From NCBI GenBank assembly GCA_945876305.1, contig CAMCOB010000012.1, positions 1-22,572 of the forward strand: a stretch of 22,572 nucleotides of DNA, in the 5' to 3' direction. Below the pieces are notes generated by a model. It saw only the letters and a program-made list of their open reading frames with translations, was not told the DNA's origin and ran no database searches. Within the stretch, counting starts at the first letter, position 1, and every line of letters starts with the position of its first letter. Shown here piece after piece: positions 14,169 to 20,961 of this stretch. The position numbers were made by a program, and so were the translations under genes. The DNA is from Bifidobacterium breve (GTDB lineage: Bacteria; Actinomycetota; Thermoleophilia; Miltoncostaeales; Miltoncostaeaceae).

Positions 14169-14174
14169 ACGCTA
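14169..14174 (-). promoter_or_regulatory. -10 box TAGCGT, leaderless arrangement
   Basis: On the minus strand TAGCGT ends 7 nt before GTG 14161. Its first three bases are also the stop codon of the MFS-like remnant. Confidence 0.5.
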
Positions 14175-14330
14175 CTCGCCTTGCGGCGGTCTCCCGAGCG
14201 CATCCACGCGCCATCGGGTGATACCCGGACGCCACATAACGACGACTGCAAGGCCTGCAAGGCACGCGAGTCCGTCCGTGAGCACCGCGAGTTGCGTGCC
14301 GATGAGTGATCCCACCACACCCGATTCGAC
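14172..14330 (-). pseudogene. Remnant of the C-terminus of an MFS transporter
   Basis: A minus-strand frame from about 14330 to a TAG at 14172-14174 encodes one helix with the C-terminal signature of EntS-like MFS exporters: Val-Glu-Ser-Gly-Val-Val-Gly-Ser-Leu-Ile-Gly, then Thr-Asp-Gly-Leu-Ala-Cys-Leu-Ala-Gly-Leu-Ala-Val-Val-Val, then Arg-Pro-Gly-Ile-Thr-Arg-Trp. Nothing upstream (14331-14446) continues the protein in any frame, so only about 45 residues of a roughly 400-residue transporter survive. The 285-bp gap 14162-14446 otherwise holds just the promoters of the flanking divergent genes. The similarity is from memory of family patterns; a chance helix is the alternative. Confidence 0.5.
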
Positions 14331-14433
14331 TGACCGGTGATGAGTAGGCGTAGATCGCGCGAACTGCGAAGCGGGCTGAGGTCGGCGAAACCACGTGCAC
14401 TCACTGGCCCAACCCACTGGGAGTGGGGGCTGG

Positions 14434-14439
14434 CAAACT
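14434..14439 (+). promoter_or_regulatory. -10-like box CAAACT upstream of CDF gene
   Basis: CAAACT ends 7 nt before ATG 14447, in the same geometry as the other leaderless starts, but it lacks the first T of TANNNT. Confidence 0.35.
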
Positions 14440-14446
14440 GCGGGCG

Positions 14447-15460
14447 ATGGGCATCGGCCACTCCCACGATCAAGACCACGATCACACGCATGGGGGTGTA
14501 GATCCCGACCTTCGCGACTCGCGCGCAGGCATGCGAGCCCTCCTCATCTCACTGGTCATTCTGGGTGTAACCGCCGCAACTCAGGCCGTGCTGGTGGTGT
14601 TCACAGGGTCTGTCGCGCTGCTGGCCGACACCGTGCACAACGTGGGTGATGCCTTTACCGCCATCCCGCTGGGCGCGGCATTTCTGCTGGGGCGCCGCCC
14701 GGCGACCGATCGCTTCCCATACGGCCTGCACCGGTCGGAGGATCTGGCCGGAATCGTCATCGTGCTCATCATCTTCTTCTCGGGTGGTTACGCCATCTAC
14801 GAGGCCATCAGCCGGTTCATTCACCCCCAGGAGCCCACGCACCTGTGGACGCTCGCCGTTGCGGGAATCATCGGCTTCATCGGCAACGAGTGGGTGGCCG
14901 AGTACCGCATCCGGGTGGGTCGTCAGATCGGCTCAGCGGCGCTGGTGGCAGATGGTCAGCACGCGCGGGTGGACGGGTTCACGTCGCTGGGAGTGCTGGT
15001 GGGCGCGGTGGGCGTGATGCTGGGATTCCCGCTGGCTGATCCCATCGTGGGCCTTCTCATCGGCTTGCTCATCATGAAGATCGTGTGGGACGCGGCAAAG
15101 CACATCGGCACGCGCATGCTCGATGGAATCGATCCAGAGGTCGTGGGCGCCATTCGAACTGCCGCGGCGGGCGTCTCCGGAGTGGATGACGTGCACGAGG
15201 TGCGGGCGCGATGGGTGGGGCACCGGGTGTGGGTGGAACTCAACATCTCGGTGGCCGACAATCTTTCGGTACTCGAGGGGCACAGCATTGCGGGGGCCGT
15301 GCAGCACCGGTTAGGGCACGACGTCCCGCATCTCGGCACGGTGGTGGTGCATGTGGATCCCTCGTCGCATGGCGGCGAGCATCATCATGAGCACCTCCGT
15401 CACCATACGCACGACCACGAATATGACCACGTCGATAAGGCCTTGGACCACGATGACTGA
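14447..15460 (+). CDS. Cation diffusion facilitator (CDF), zinc-type, with His-rich ends
   Basis: 337 residues from ATG 14447; an in-frame ATG lies 24 bp upstream, but the His-rich start (Gly-His-Ser-His-Asp-Gln-Asp-His-Asp-His-Thr-His) begins right after Met at 14447. Six membrane helices span about 30-215. The transport site is H64-x3-D68 in helix 2 and H172-x3-D176 in helix 5, the His-Asp/His-Asp set found in zinc-specific CDFs (ZitB/CzcD/ZnT). A cytoplasmic dimer domain follows (about 225-305), then a second His-rich tail (308-336). CDFs export zinc (or Cd/Co) in exchange for protons. The downstream DUF1684 gene overlaps its last 8 bases, so the pair is an operon. Regulation by a metal-responsive repressor is expected but no operator is evident. 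Confidence 0.93.
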   Translation: MGIGHSHDQDHDHTHGGVDPDLRDSRAGMRALLISLVILGVTAATQAVLVVFTGSVALLADTVHNVGDAFTAIPLGAAFLLGRRPATDRFPYGLHRSEDLAGIVIVLIIFFSGGYAIYEAISRFIHPQEPTHLWTLAVAGIIGFIGNEWVAEYRIRVGRQIGSAALVADGQHARVDGFTSLGVLVGAVGVMLGFPLADPIVGLLIGLLIMKIVWDAAKHIGTRMLDGIDPEVVGAIRTAAAGVSGVDDVHEVRARWVGHRVWVELNISVADNLSVLEGHSIAGAVQHRLGHDVPHLGTVVVHVDPSSHGGEHHHEHLRHHTHDHEYDHVDKALDHDD

Positions 15461-16058
15461 CGGGTCACTCTCGCTGGCCGACTGGAGGCGGCGGGTGGCA
15501 GATCTGTACGCCGATGTGCGGCGGGCCGGTGGCGGCCCGGATGCGTGGGCTGCGTGGCGTACCGGACGCGACGCACTGCTGGCAGGGCATGCCGACACGC
15601 CCGTGCCCGCGGCCCTATGCGAGGGCTTCACCGGGATGCGCTTCTTTGACTACGACCCGTCGTGGTGCCTCATCGGCCGGCTCGAGTCGTCGGATGCCGG
15701 GATGCTGGCGGGGCCGCAGGCGCGCTTTCGTGCACTCGGTACCGTCGTGGCTGCTCGCGGCGATACCGAGATCCGGCTCACGCTGCTGTGGCTCGAGGGC
15801 TACGGCGGTGGCCTGTTCCTGCCATTTCGCGACGGTACCTGTGGCGATGAGACCTACGGGGGCGGGCGTTACCTCATCGACCAGGTGAAGGGCGCAGATC
15901 TCGGGGCGCTCCCCGATGGCCAACTGGTGCTCGATTTCAACTTCGCGTACCACCCCTCATGCGCGCACGATGCGAAGTGGGCCTGTCCACTCGCCCCGCC
16001 AGAGAACGCCATCGCGCAGGCCGTGCGCGCAGGGGAGATGCTGCCCACCGGGGTCTGA
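15453..16058 (+). CDS. DUF1684-family protein
   Basis: 201 residues; ATG 15453 lies within the last codons of the CDF gene (8-nt overlap, ATGACTGA). The C-terminal half has the hallmark block of DUF1684 (PF07920): Leu-Trp-Leu-Glu-Gly-Tyr-Gly-Gly-Gly-Leu-Phe-Leu-Pro-Phe-Arg-Asp (about 112-127), Glu-Thr-Tyr-Gly-Gly-Gly-Arg-Tyr-Leu, Asp-Phe-Asn-Phe-Ala-Tyr-His-Pro-Ser-Cys-Ala (C170), and Cys-Pro-Leu-Ala-Pro-Pro-Glu-Asn (C178). The family is widespread in actinobacteria and its biochemical role is not established. No signal peptide or membrane helix is visible. The tight overlap with a zinc exporter raises the possibility of a metal-linked role, which is inference only. The family assignment itself is firm. 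Confidence 0.9.
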   Translation: MTDGSLSLADWRRRVADLYADVRRAGGGPDAWAAWRTGRDALLAGHADTPVPAALCEGFTGMRFFDYDPSWCLIGRLESSDAGMLAGPQARFRALGTVVAARGDTEIRLTLLWLEGYGGGLFLPFRDGTCGDETYGGGRYLIDQVKGADLGALPDGQLVLDFNFAYHPSCAHDAKWACPLAPPENAIAQAVRAGEMLPTGV

Positions 16059-16084
16059 CCCCAGGTTGCGCCAGATTGCGGCTT

Positions 16085-16867
16085 CTATTGAATGCTGCTG
16101 TTGGCCATGTCGCGCGCGCTCGGTGCATTTAGCCAGGCATCGACGCGAAGGGATCGCGGGGTGGCGAGAGGGTGAAGGGCATCGAGGGCACGTGGCGCCC
16201 CCAGAAGCCAGTAGCCGTCGCGGCGCATCACCTCGGTGACCACCTCGGCGCGGTCGGTGGTGAGTGCGGGCGCGCCAAACCCGAAGATCTTCTCGGCGGC
16301 CAGGGTGGCCGCCACACGCGTGCGGGCCTCGATCTGTACGCGGTGATCCGCGCGCTCCATCTCCCCGGCATGCGCGGACAGGGCTTCGGTGATTTCACCC
16401 ACCCGTTTGTCGTCGAGCGCTGTCACCACCGTGGGCATGGGGAGGTCTCCCCAGATCGCCCACATCCACCACGGCACCGAATCGCTCGACGCTGCGAGCA
16501 CGTCCCGTATTGCGCGACCGGTCATCTCGTGTCCGTGGTGCACATCATGCGGTCCGGGGCCAACGATCAGATCGGGCGGGTCCGGGCCACTGAGTGCTGC
16601 GGCGATGTGGTCGCGAACGGCCGCCTCCGCTGCAAGCAGGTCGTCCCCAGATGACATCAGGATTGGGGGATCGACGATGCGGAGGGCGAATCCGGCACGG
16701 CGGCACGCCTCGGTGAGCTCTGCGCGTCGCCGCTCGTGGTCGGCCTCGCGGCCCAGCGTCAAGGCCAGATTGGTCACCTCGTGACCGGCGTCGCGCAGGG
16801 CCATCAGCGTTGCGGGCGCACCCATCAGTTCGTCATCGGGGTGCGGGGAGATATGGAGCACGCGCAT
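16085..16867 (-). CDS. PIG-L/LmbE-family zinc-dependent N-deacetylase
   Basis: 260 residues from ATG 16867, 2 bp after the stop of the SIS gene; the longer open frame upstream runs inside that gene and is not coding. The N-terminus carries the family motif His9-Pro-Asp11-Asp12-Glu13, and a second motif His107-Asp-Val-His110-His follows. By analogy with MshB, H9, D12 and H110 bind zinc, D11 is the general base and H107 stabilises the transition state; all are present. Family members remove acetyl groups from N-acetylglucosamine-containing glycosides (mycothiol pathway, GPI, antibiotics). Pairing with a sugar-isomerase-type SIS protein supports an amino-sugar substrate, but no glycosyltransferase or mycothiol gene is adjacent, so the exact substrate is open. 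Confidence 0.9.
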   Translation of the reverse strand: MRVLHISPHPDDELMGAPATLMALRDAGHEVTNLALTLGREADHERRRAELTEACRRAGFALRIVDPPILMSSGDDLLAAEAAVRDHIAAALSGPDPPDLIVGPGPHDVHHGHEMTGRAIRDVLAASSDSVPWWMWAIWGDLPMPTVVTALDDKRVGEITEALSAHAGEMERADHRVQIEARTRVAATLAAEKIFGFGAPALTTDRAEVVTEVMRRDGYWLLGAPRALDALHPLATPRSLRVDAWLNAPSARDMANSSIQ

Positions 16868-16869
16868 TG

Positions 16870-17880
16870 TCAGTGCCCCGTTCCGCGCGAGGTGCGGTCG
16901 TACGCGCCCGCCCAGGCCGGCGCGTCGGCATCGAGGTCGGCGAGATGCGCCAGATCGATTGCCAGTGCAATGGCGGAGGGCAGCGCGAAGATGGGGGCGA
17001 GCCGCGGATCGGCGTCCGGCGCGCCCTGGAGCGCGACCACCCGTGCACCGCCCTCGGCGAGAATGGTCGCGGCTTCGGCGAGCAGTGGGTCGGGCCGCAC
17101 GCCGCCGACCGTCACCGCAAGATCGCCTGGGATGGTGGCGAAGCGCCCGGTCGTGGCCCCTTCGCGGGTTTCGTAGCCATCCACCGGCAGGATGGACACC
17201 TCGCGAAGGCACAGCGCCGTGTGCAGCGCGGCCGGCCAGGCGGGCCCGGTACCCACGCACACTCCGGCATGGGGGCGTGGGCCAGCATCCCGTGCACTGG
17301 CCCCGGCGGCGTCCACCAGCGCGGCCAGGGTTTGCCCGGCGCCCAGCACGGCACGGCCCAGCGCATCGTCCTCTGACATGCGGGCGATGATGGCCAGACC
17401 GGCCGCCAGCGATCCGGCATACCCCTGAGTGTGAGTGCGTGCCCGCAGGGTGTCCACCACCACCATTGCCCGCGCCTCTGCAGCCGAGCCGATCGTTGAA
17501 CCGGCATTAGCGGTGATGGCCGCAATGGGGCGTGGTGCTCCCGAGGCGATCGCCTCGATGACGTCCCTGAACTCGCCGGAGCTTGAGAGCGCGAGCAGGC
17601 GGTCGCCCTCGCGCCAGGCGAATGCACCACGGGCCACCAGCCCACCGGGCACAGCAATGAGGTCAACCGGGGGCTGGGGTACGTCGAGCCATGCGAGCGA
17701 CAGCGCCAGGGCGATGTGCCACTGCGCGCCATTGCCAGTGACGACGACCCTCCGCACACCGGGTGCGGTGAGCAGCGCAGCGACATCGTCGAAGCCGTCG
17801 GCACGGGTGACCGTGCGGGTGACGGTCTCCGGGGTGAGCAGCAGATCGGCCCAGAGGCCGGTGTCCGCACGTGAGGTCAC
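16870..17880 (-). CDS. Double SIS-domain protein (sugar isomerase/aminotransferase-like)
   Basis: 336 residues from GTG 17880; a TACGGT box ends 7 nt upstream. Two SIS (sugar isomerase) modules are seen, about 30-170 and 205-330. The first has Val-Val-Val-Thr-Gly-Asn-Gly-Ala (46-52), Leu-Ala-Leu-Ser-Ser-Ser-Gly-Glu (96-103) and Ile-Thr-Ala-Asn-Ala-Gly-Ser (122-128), which matches the phosphosugar-binding loops of GlmS and AgaS. There is no glutaminase domain, so it is not a full GlmS; it may be a deaminase/isomerase or a lyase-type SIS protein. The PIG-L deacetylase starts 2 bp after its stop, so both are made from one message and probably act on the same amino-sugar route. Substrate unknown. 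Confidence 0.85.
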   Translation of the reverse strand: MTSRADTGLWADLLLTPETVTRTVTRADGFDDVAALLTAPGVRRVVVTGNGAQWHIALALSLAWLDVPQPPVDLIAVPGGLVARGAFAWREGDRLLALSSSGEFRDVIEAIASGAPRPIAAITANAGSTIGSAAEARAMVVVDTLRARTHTQGYAGSLAAGLAIIARMSEDDALGRAVLGAGQTLAALVDAAGASARDAGPRPHAGVCVGTGPAWPAALHTALCLREVSILPVDGYETREGATTGRFATIPGDLAVTVGGVRPDPLLAEAATILAEGGARVVALQGAPDADPRLAPIFALPSAIALAIDLAHLADLDADAPAWAGAYDRTSRGTGH

Positions 17881-17887
17881 GCCATGG

Positions 17888-17893
17888 ACCGTA
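17888..17893 (-). promoter_or_regulatory. -10 box TACGGT, leaderless arrangement
   Basis: On the minus strand TACGGT ends 7 nt before GTG 17880. Its divergent partner at 17937 is 43 bp away, so the two promoters share one 68-bp intergenic. Confidence 0.5.
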
Positions 17894-17936
17894 GCCGGGG
17901 ATGACCCTCGGCGCGCCCGTTTGCGTATCGTGTCGC

Positions 17937-17942
17937 TAGCCT
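17937..17942 (+). promoter_or_regulatory. -10 box TAGCCT, leaderless arrangement
   Basis: TAGCCT ends 6 nt before ATG 17949. The identical hexamer precedes the gene at 11163. Confidence 0.5.
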
Positions 17943-17948
17943 CGGCGC

Positions 17949-18080
17949 ATGAGTGATGATGCGGCGGAGGATCAGCCGTGCTGTCCCACGTGTGGGGAGC
18001 GCGATTCGGAGGACATCGGCCAGGACGTGCGCCGGTGCAGCAACTGCACCTACGTGTGGATCCCCGGAGGGGCCGCCTGA
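17949..18080 (+). CDS. 43-residue zinc-ribbon miniprotein
   Basis: A short open frame of 43 residues: acidic start (Ser-Asp-Asp-Ala-Ala-Glu-Asp), Cys-Cys-Pro-Thr-Cys-Gly (C12, C15), and Arg-Cys-Ser-Asn-Cys (C30, C33), ending Tyr-Val-Trp-Ile-Pro. The two CxxC knuckles 14 residues apart form a compact zinc ribbon. The TAGCCT box 6 nt before the ATG, the high cysteine content and a stop just 1 bp from the convergent gene's stop support it as a real gene. Function unknown; such miniproteins often bind nucleic acid or act as metal-binding adaptors. Confidence 0.75.
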   Translation: MSDDAAEDQPCCPTCGERDSEDIGQDVRRCSNCTYVWIPGGAA

Positions 18081-18081
18081 T

Positions 18082-18981
18082 CTAGGGCGTGGTGCTGCTG
18101 TTCACGGCGTCGGCGCCGGCCTTCAGCTCCTTCTCCAGCGTGCCACTGAGGAGGTCGTCGTACATGACGCCACACTTCTCCACGTCGCCTGTGTCGTAGC
18201 CCTGTGCGAACCAGTACTCGCGCTGGGCAGAGGTTCCGTGGTCAAACGCGGTGGCGTCGGCCACCTGGCCGGCGTCGGCGGTGAGGCTATCGTCGCCGAT
18301 GCGCGTAAGCGCCCCGAGCACCTCCTCAATATCCCCGTCCTCAATGCGTCCCTCGTCCCGTGCCGTCGACATCCAGGCGCCCATCAGACAGTCGGCACTC
18401 AGCTCTTTGGCTACGGATAGGAGGTTGGCCGCGTCGGGGTTTTCCGCGACGGCCTCTCTGGTGGCCTCTAAGATGCCGCTCAGAGCCTGCACGTGATGCC
18501 CGAACTCGTGGGCCACCACCGCCGCCACGGCAGCGTCATTGCCACCCTGGTCGGTGGCGCCGATGAGGCGGTCGCGGAAGAAGGCGATGGGGAGCACCAT
18601 CGTTGCGTCGGCCTCGCAGTACGCCGGGCCGGTGTCGGCCTCTATCTGGCCGCAGGCAGTTTGGCCGGCGGTCTCCACGACCTTCACCACAGAGTCCTTC
18701 CAGGTACCGGCGTCGCCCAGATTTGCCTTCCAGAACGTGTTGAGCTCGGCCCCGAGGCTCGTCAGTTGGTCGCGCAGGTCGGCGTACCTGATGATGGATG
18801 TGTCATCCGTGGCCGCGGTGTCAACGGCGGCGGTGTCGGCACCGGATCCGGCAGCGGCCGCCGCGGAGGTATCGGCGGATGGGCTGGAGTCGCTCCCTCC
18901 GCAGCCGGTCAGCGGAATCGCGGCCAGCGCGAGTACGGCTCCTACAGTGGCCAAGGTGCGAGTGCGGCTGCAGACGATCAT
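18082..18981 (-). CDS. Neutral zinc metallopeptidase lipoprotein (PF04228/YpfJ-like)
   Basis: 299 residues from ATG 18981. An N-terminal signal with lipobox Leu-Thr-Gly-Cys27 predicts a membrane-anchored lipoprotein. A Ser/Ala/Asp-rich linker (28-60) leads to the catalytic domain: His158-Glu159-Phe-Gly-His162-His, with downstream Glu193-Leu-Ser-Ala-Asp197-Cys-Leu-Met-Gly-Ala-Trp, the family pattern in which the third zinc ligand is expected. The HExxH glutamate is present, so it should be active. PF04228 members are putative peptidases with few known substrates. Start chosen at the signal peptide; the longer open frame adds residues with no signal. A GAGG motif 9 nt upstream of the ATG may serve as ribosome binding site. 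Its stop is 1 bp from the stop of the convergent zinc-ribbon gene. Confidence 0.88.
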   Translation of the reverse strand: MIVCSRTRTLATVGAVLALAAIPLTGCGGSDSSPSADTSAAAAAGSGADTAAVDTAATDDTSIIRYADLRDQLTSLGAELNTFWKANLGDAGTWKDSVVKVVETAGQTACGQIEADTGPAYCEADATMVLPIAFFRDRLIGATDQGGNDAAVAAVVAHEFGHHVQALSGILEATREAVAENPDAANLLSVAKELSADCLMGAWMSTARDEGRIEDGDIEEVLGALTRIGDDSLTADAGQVADATAFDHGTSAQREYWFAQGYDTGDVEKCGVMYDDLLSGTLEKELKAGADAVNSSTTP

Positions 18982-19045
18982 GGCTGTCAACCTCGGGTAG
19001 GGAAACGCGGTGAGGTTACCAGTGCCGCACGACGCACTGCGACGG

Positions 19046-19357
19046 CTACGAGGCGAGCAGGTCGCGGACGCCCGATGGACCGGCACGCAGCAGGGCAGCA
19101 GCACGCCGGGCAGCACTCGCGCGATCGAGTAACTCGCGAGCGCTCACGTCGTCGTGGGCCATAACGGCCTCGGCGGCCTCGCGCTGCGCGTCGATTGCGA
19201 TCTGATCAAGGCGCTCCGCCATGCGCAGGTTGCGCCCGGCGCGTGATGCGCGGGGCCTGCGGACGGGCGAGATGACCTCGCGGGTGTCATCCGGCGTGGT
19301 GATGAGCCTGAGCTGTGCGGCACCAGCGGGCCGCTTGCTTTGGTGGTAAGAACGCAT
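19046..19357 (-). CDS. Small Arg/Ala-rich helical protein, unknown
   Basis: 103 residues from ATG 19357. It has a basic first third (Arg-Ser-Tyr-His-Gln-Ser-Lys-Arg, later Arg-Arg-Pro-Arg-Ala-Ser-Arg) and an Ala/Glu/Arg-rich helical second part (about 45-95). No cysteine pair, signal or membrane helix is visible. I do not recognise a family. Support for a real gene is the TACACT box 7 nt before the ATG and a palindrome lying over that box and the expected transcription start. The gene starts 33 bp after the MhqD-like gene ends on the same strand but seems to have its own promoter. It could be a small nucleic-acid-binding or regulatory protein, which is a guess from charge only. Confidence 0.6.
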   Translation of the reverse strand: MRSYHQSKRPAGAAQLRLITTPDDTREVISPVRRPRASRAGRNLRMAERLDQIAIDAQREAAEAVMAHDDVSARELLDRASAARRAAALLRAGPSGVRDLLAS

Positions 19358-19375
19358 GTTCGTAAGTGTACGAAC
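19358..19375. promoter_or_regulatory. Palindrome over promoter, candidate operator; includes -10 TACACT
   Basis: GTTCGTA-AGTG-TACGAAC is a perfect 7-bp-arm palindrome directly upstream of ATG 19357. On the minus strand the TACACT -10 (19370-19365), 7 nt from the ATG, lies within it, and the right arm reaches the start codon. A dimeric repressor here would block a leaderless promoter. It is not the CGAAC-N4-GTTCG LexA-type box (the half sites are reversed). Confidence 0.55.
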
Positions 19376-19389
19376 GCGCTCGGACGCGT

Positions 19390-20016
19390 TCAGCCCCGAA
19401 AAACGTCAGATTCCCAGCCCTCAAGCCATTTTCGAAGAATTCGGACATGTTCTGGCGTAACACTGTGCATCCCCGCCGTATCAATGGTTTCACTTACGTG
19501 CGCACCGGCGGCCCGGTATGCCGCCACGCCCGCCGCATGCACGTCGGGCGGGTGAAATGGGTCGGCCCCGCCCGACACGGCGACCATGGGCATTCCGGCG
19601 ATCCCGCCCATGGCGTAGATGTGTGGGGGCAGCGGATAAGCGCTGCACAGCAGGGCGACGCCGCCCACCAGATCGGGGCGAGCGCAGGCGAGCGCACCGG
19701 CCATCATGCCGCCATTTGAGAATCCCATCACCACCATTGGACCCGTTACGCCGGCGTCTGCGGCCAGCCCTGCGGCGACCTCGGCCGTTTCGCCCAGGCG
19801 CATATCGAGGCTCTCAATCACCGGCACGCCGATGGCATGGTGGGTGAACCAGGCATGGCCTCCCCCTTCCGCCTCAGGACCCCGTGGAGCGATGATTCCC
19901 CAGCCGGGCGCTACGGCCTCGGCCACGCCTATCAGGTCATGCTCGCCACCACCACGGCCGTGCAAGAGCAGCAGGGTGGGCCGGCCGTCATCCGGCGGCC
20001 GCACCACTGCGGTCAT
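19390..20016 (-). CDS. Carboxylesterase/phospholipase-type hydrolase, MhqD-like
   Basis: 208 residues, alpha/beta-hydrolase fold of the small carboxylesterase family. Leu-Leu-His-Gly-Arg-Gly-Gly (18-24) forms the oxyanion region; the nucleophile is Ser100 in Gly-Phe-Ser-Asn-Gly-Gly; Asp152 (Gly-Gly-Ala-Asp-Pro-Phe) and His184 (Gly-Met-His-Ser-Val) complete the triad. Its ATG (20016) overlaps the stop of the ring-cleaving dioxygenase by 4 bp (ATGA), so the two are cotranslated. In Bacillus the same pair, MhqO and MhqD, belongs to the hydroquinone/quinone stress response, and here a role in quinone or ring-cleavage product handling is likely. No MarR-type MhqR regulator lies nearby. Confidence 0.88.
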   Translation of the reverse strand: MTAVVRPPDDGRPTLLLLHGRGGGEHDLIGVAEAVAPGWGIIAPRGPEAEGGGHAWFTHHAIGVPVIESLDMRLGETAEVAAGLAADAGVTGPMVVMGFSNGGMMAGALACARPDLVGGVALLCSAYPLPPHIYAMGGIAGMPMVAVSGGADPFHPPDVHAAGVAAYRAAGAHVSETIDTAGMHSVTPEHVRILRKWLEGWESDVFRG

Positions 20017-20924
20017 CCGTGCGTTCTCGGGTTGTGGATGGGGGTGAGGCGCGCCTCAATGCTGGTGCGGTGGGGCTCAAGCCACGGTGGCAGCGCCAGT
20101 GCGATTCCCATCACTTCGGGATCCTCGTCGACGGCCATCCCGGGGCCAACCGTGGCCACCTCCACCAGCAGACCACCCGGCTCGCGTGCGTACACCGACT
20201 TGAAGTAGATGCGGTCAACCACCTGGGTGGGGGCCAGATGGCCACCGGTCAGCCGTTCGCGCCACTTCTTGTGATCAGCATCTGGGCTTACGAAGGCAAC
20301 GTGATGAATGGTGCCCGCACCCTGCGCCCCACGCGACATGGGCTCCGGGTGCAGCCCCACACGCCCCACATGATCGCCCGATCCCACCACGAGCGATTCG
20401 CCAAGATCAGCCATTCCAAGGCCCCCCACCAGCGCCGCTCGCGATCGCTCAGGGGCCAGCGACATGGCCTCGACACCGATGATCTCCCTCAGCGCGTGCT
20501 CGGGTGGCACGCCATTCCCTTGGGCTGGCGAATCGTCATCGCGGGTGCCCCGCGCGATGAGTACATGCGAGAGCCCCTCCGGGTCGGCGAAGGCGAGACG
20601 GTCATCCCCCCGGTCCACCACTGTGTCGTGCGCTGCGAGGCGCTGCTCCCAGAAGTCGAGTGCCGGCTGATCGGCCACGCGCCAGGCCACCGAGTGGAAC
20701 ATGCCGCCGCCCGGCTGGCCCGGTGCAGCCCCCGGCACTTCAAAGAACGTGATCAACGTCCGTGGTCGCCCGCCCTCATCGCCGTAATACAGGTGATACG
20801 TGCCGGGTTCGTCGTGATTGACCGTGGTCTTGACCAGGCGCAGGCCCAGCACGCCCGCGTAGAAGCGCACGTTGGCGGCGGCGTCGCCGGTGATGGCCGT
20901 GACGTGATGGATGCCCTGCAGCAC
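20013..20924 (-). CDS. Ring-cleaving dioxygenase, MhqO-like (two VOC modules)
   Basis: 303 residues from GTG 20924 with a TAGGTT box 7 nt upstream. It consists of two glyoxalase/VOC modules. The N-terminal one begins Gly-Ile-His-His-Val-Thr-Ala-Ile-Thr and contains Leu-Gly-Leu-Arg-Leu-Val-Lys-Thr-Thr-Val-Asn, a block that marks MhqO/LinE-type ring-cleaving dioxygenases, followed by Tyr-His-Leu-Tyr-Tyr-Gly-Asp. The second begins Ile-His-His-Val-Ala-Phe (H207-H208), and Leu-Leu-Val-Glu255-Val supplies a likely metal-binding glutamate. The predicted job is Fe(II)-dependent cleavage of hydroquinone- or catechol-like compounds. It is the first gene of a two-gene operon and is divergent from the CDF gene with only 43 bp between. 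Confidence 0.88.
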   Translation of the reverse strand: MLQGIHHVTAITGDAAANVRFYAGVLGLRLVKTTVNHDEPGTYHLYYGDEGGRPRTLITFFEVPGAAPGQPGGGMFHSVAWRVADQPALDFWEQRLAAHDTVVDRGDDRLAFADPEGLSHVLIARGTRDDDSPAQGNGVPPEHALREIIGVEAMSLAPERSRAALVGGLGMADLGESLVVGSGDHVGRVGLHPEPMSRGAQGAGTIHHVAFVSPDADHKKWRERLTGGHLAPTQVVDRIYFKSVYAREPGGLLVEVATVGPGMAVDEDPEVMGIALALPPWLEPHRTSIEARLTPIHNPRTHG

Positions 20925-20931
20925 GACCGGA

Positions 20932-20937
20932 AACCTA
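20932..20937 (-). promoter_or_regulatory. -10 box TAGGTT, leaderless arrangement
   Basis: On the minus strand TAGGTT ends 7 nt before GTG 20924. It overlaps the place where a -35 of the divergent CDF gene would lie. Confidence 0.5.
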
Positions 20938-20955
20938 CGCCGTTTCGCCGGATGC

Positions 20956-20961
20956 CATCAT
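20956..20961 (+). promoter_or_regulatory. -10-like box CATCAT upstream of second CDF gene
   Basis: CATCAT ends 6 nt before GTG 20968. It has the A and final T of TANNNT but not the first T, so it is weaker than the others. Confidence 0.35.

Noticed and set aside
14162..14491. Upstream 110-codon extension of the gene at 13490-14161
   Set aside because: It overlaps the MFS-like remnant in another frame, has no coding character, and the -10 at 14169-14174 favours GTG 14161.
16868..17260. Upstream extension of the PIG-L gene
   Set aside because: It lies in a different frame of the SIS gene; the His-Pro-Asp-Asp-Glu motif sits at the N-terminus only if the start is ATG 16867.
18989..19017. Inverted repeat AACCTC/GAGGTT upstream of the metallopeptidase gene, possible hairpin hiding the ribosome binding site
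   Set aside because: Arms are only 6 bp with a 17-nt gap, and if TAACCT is the -10 one arm would not be transcribed. Too weak to support.
19358..19375. SOS/LexA box
   Set aside because: The half sites are in the reverse order and spacing of the CGAAC-N4-GTTCG box.
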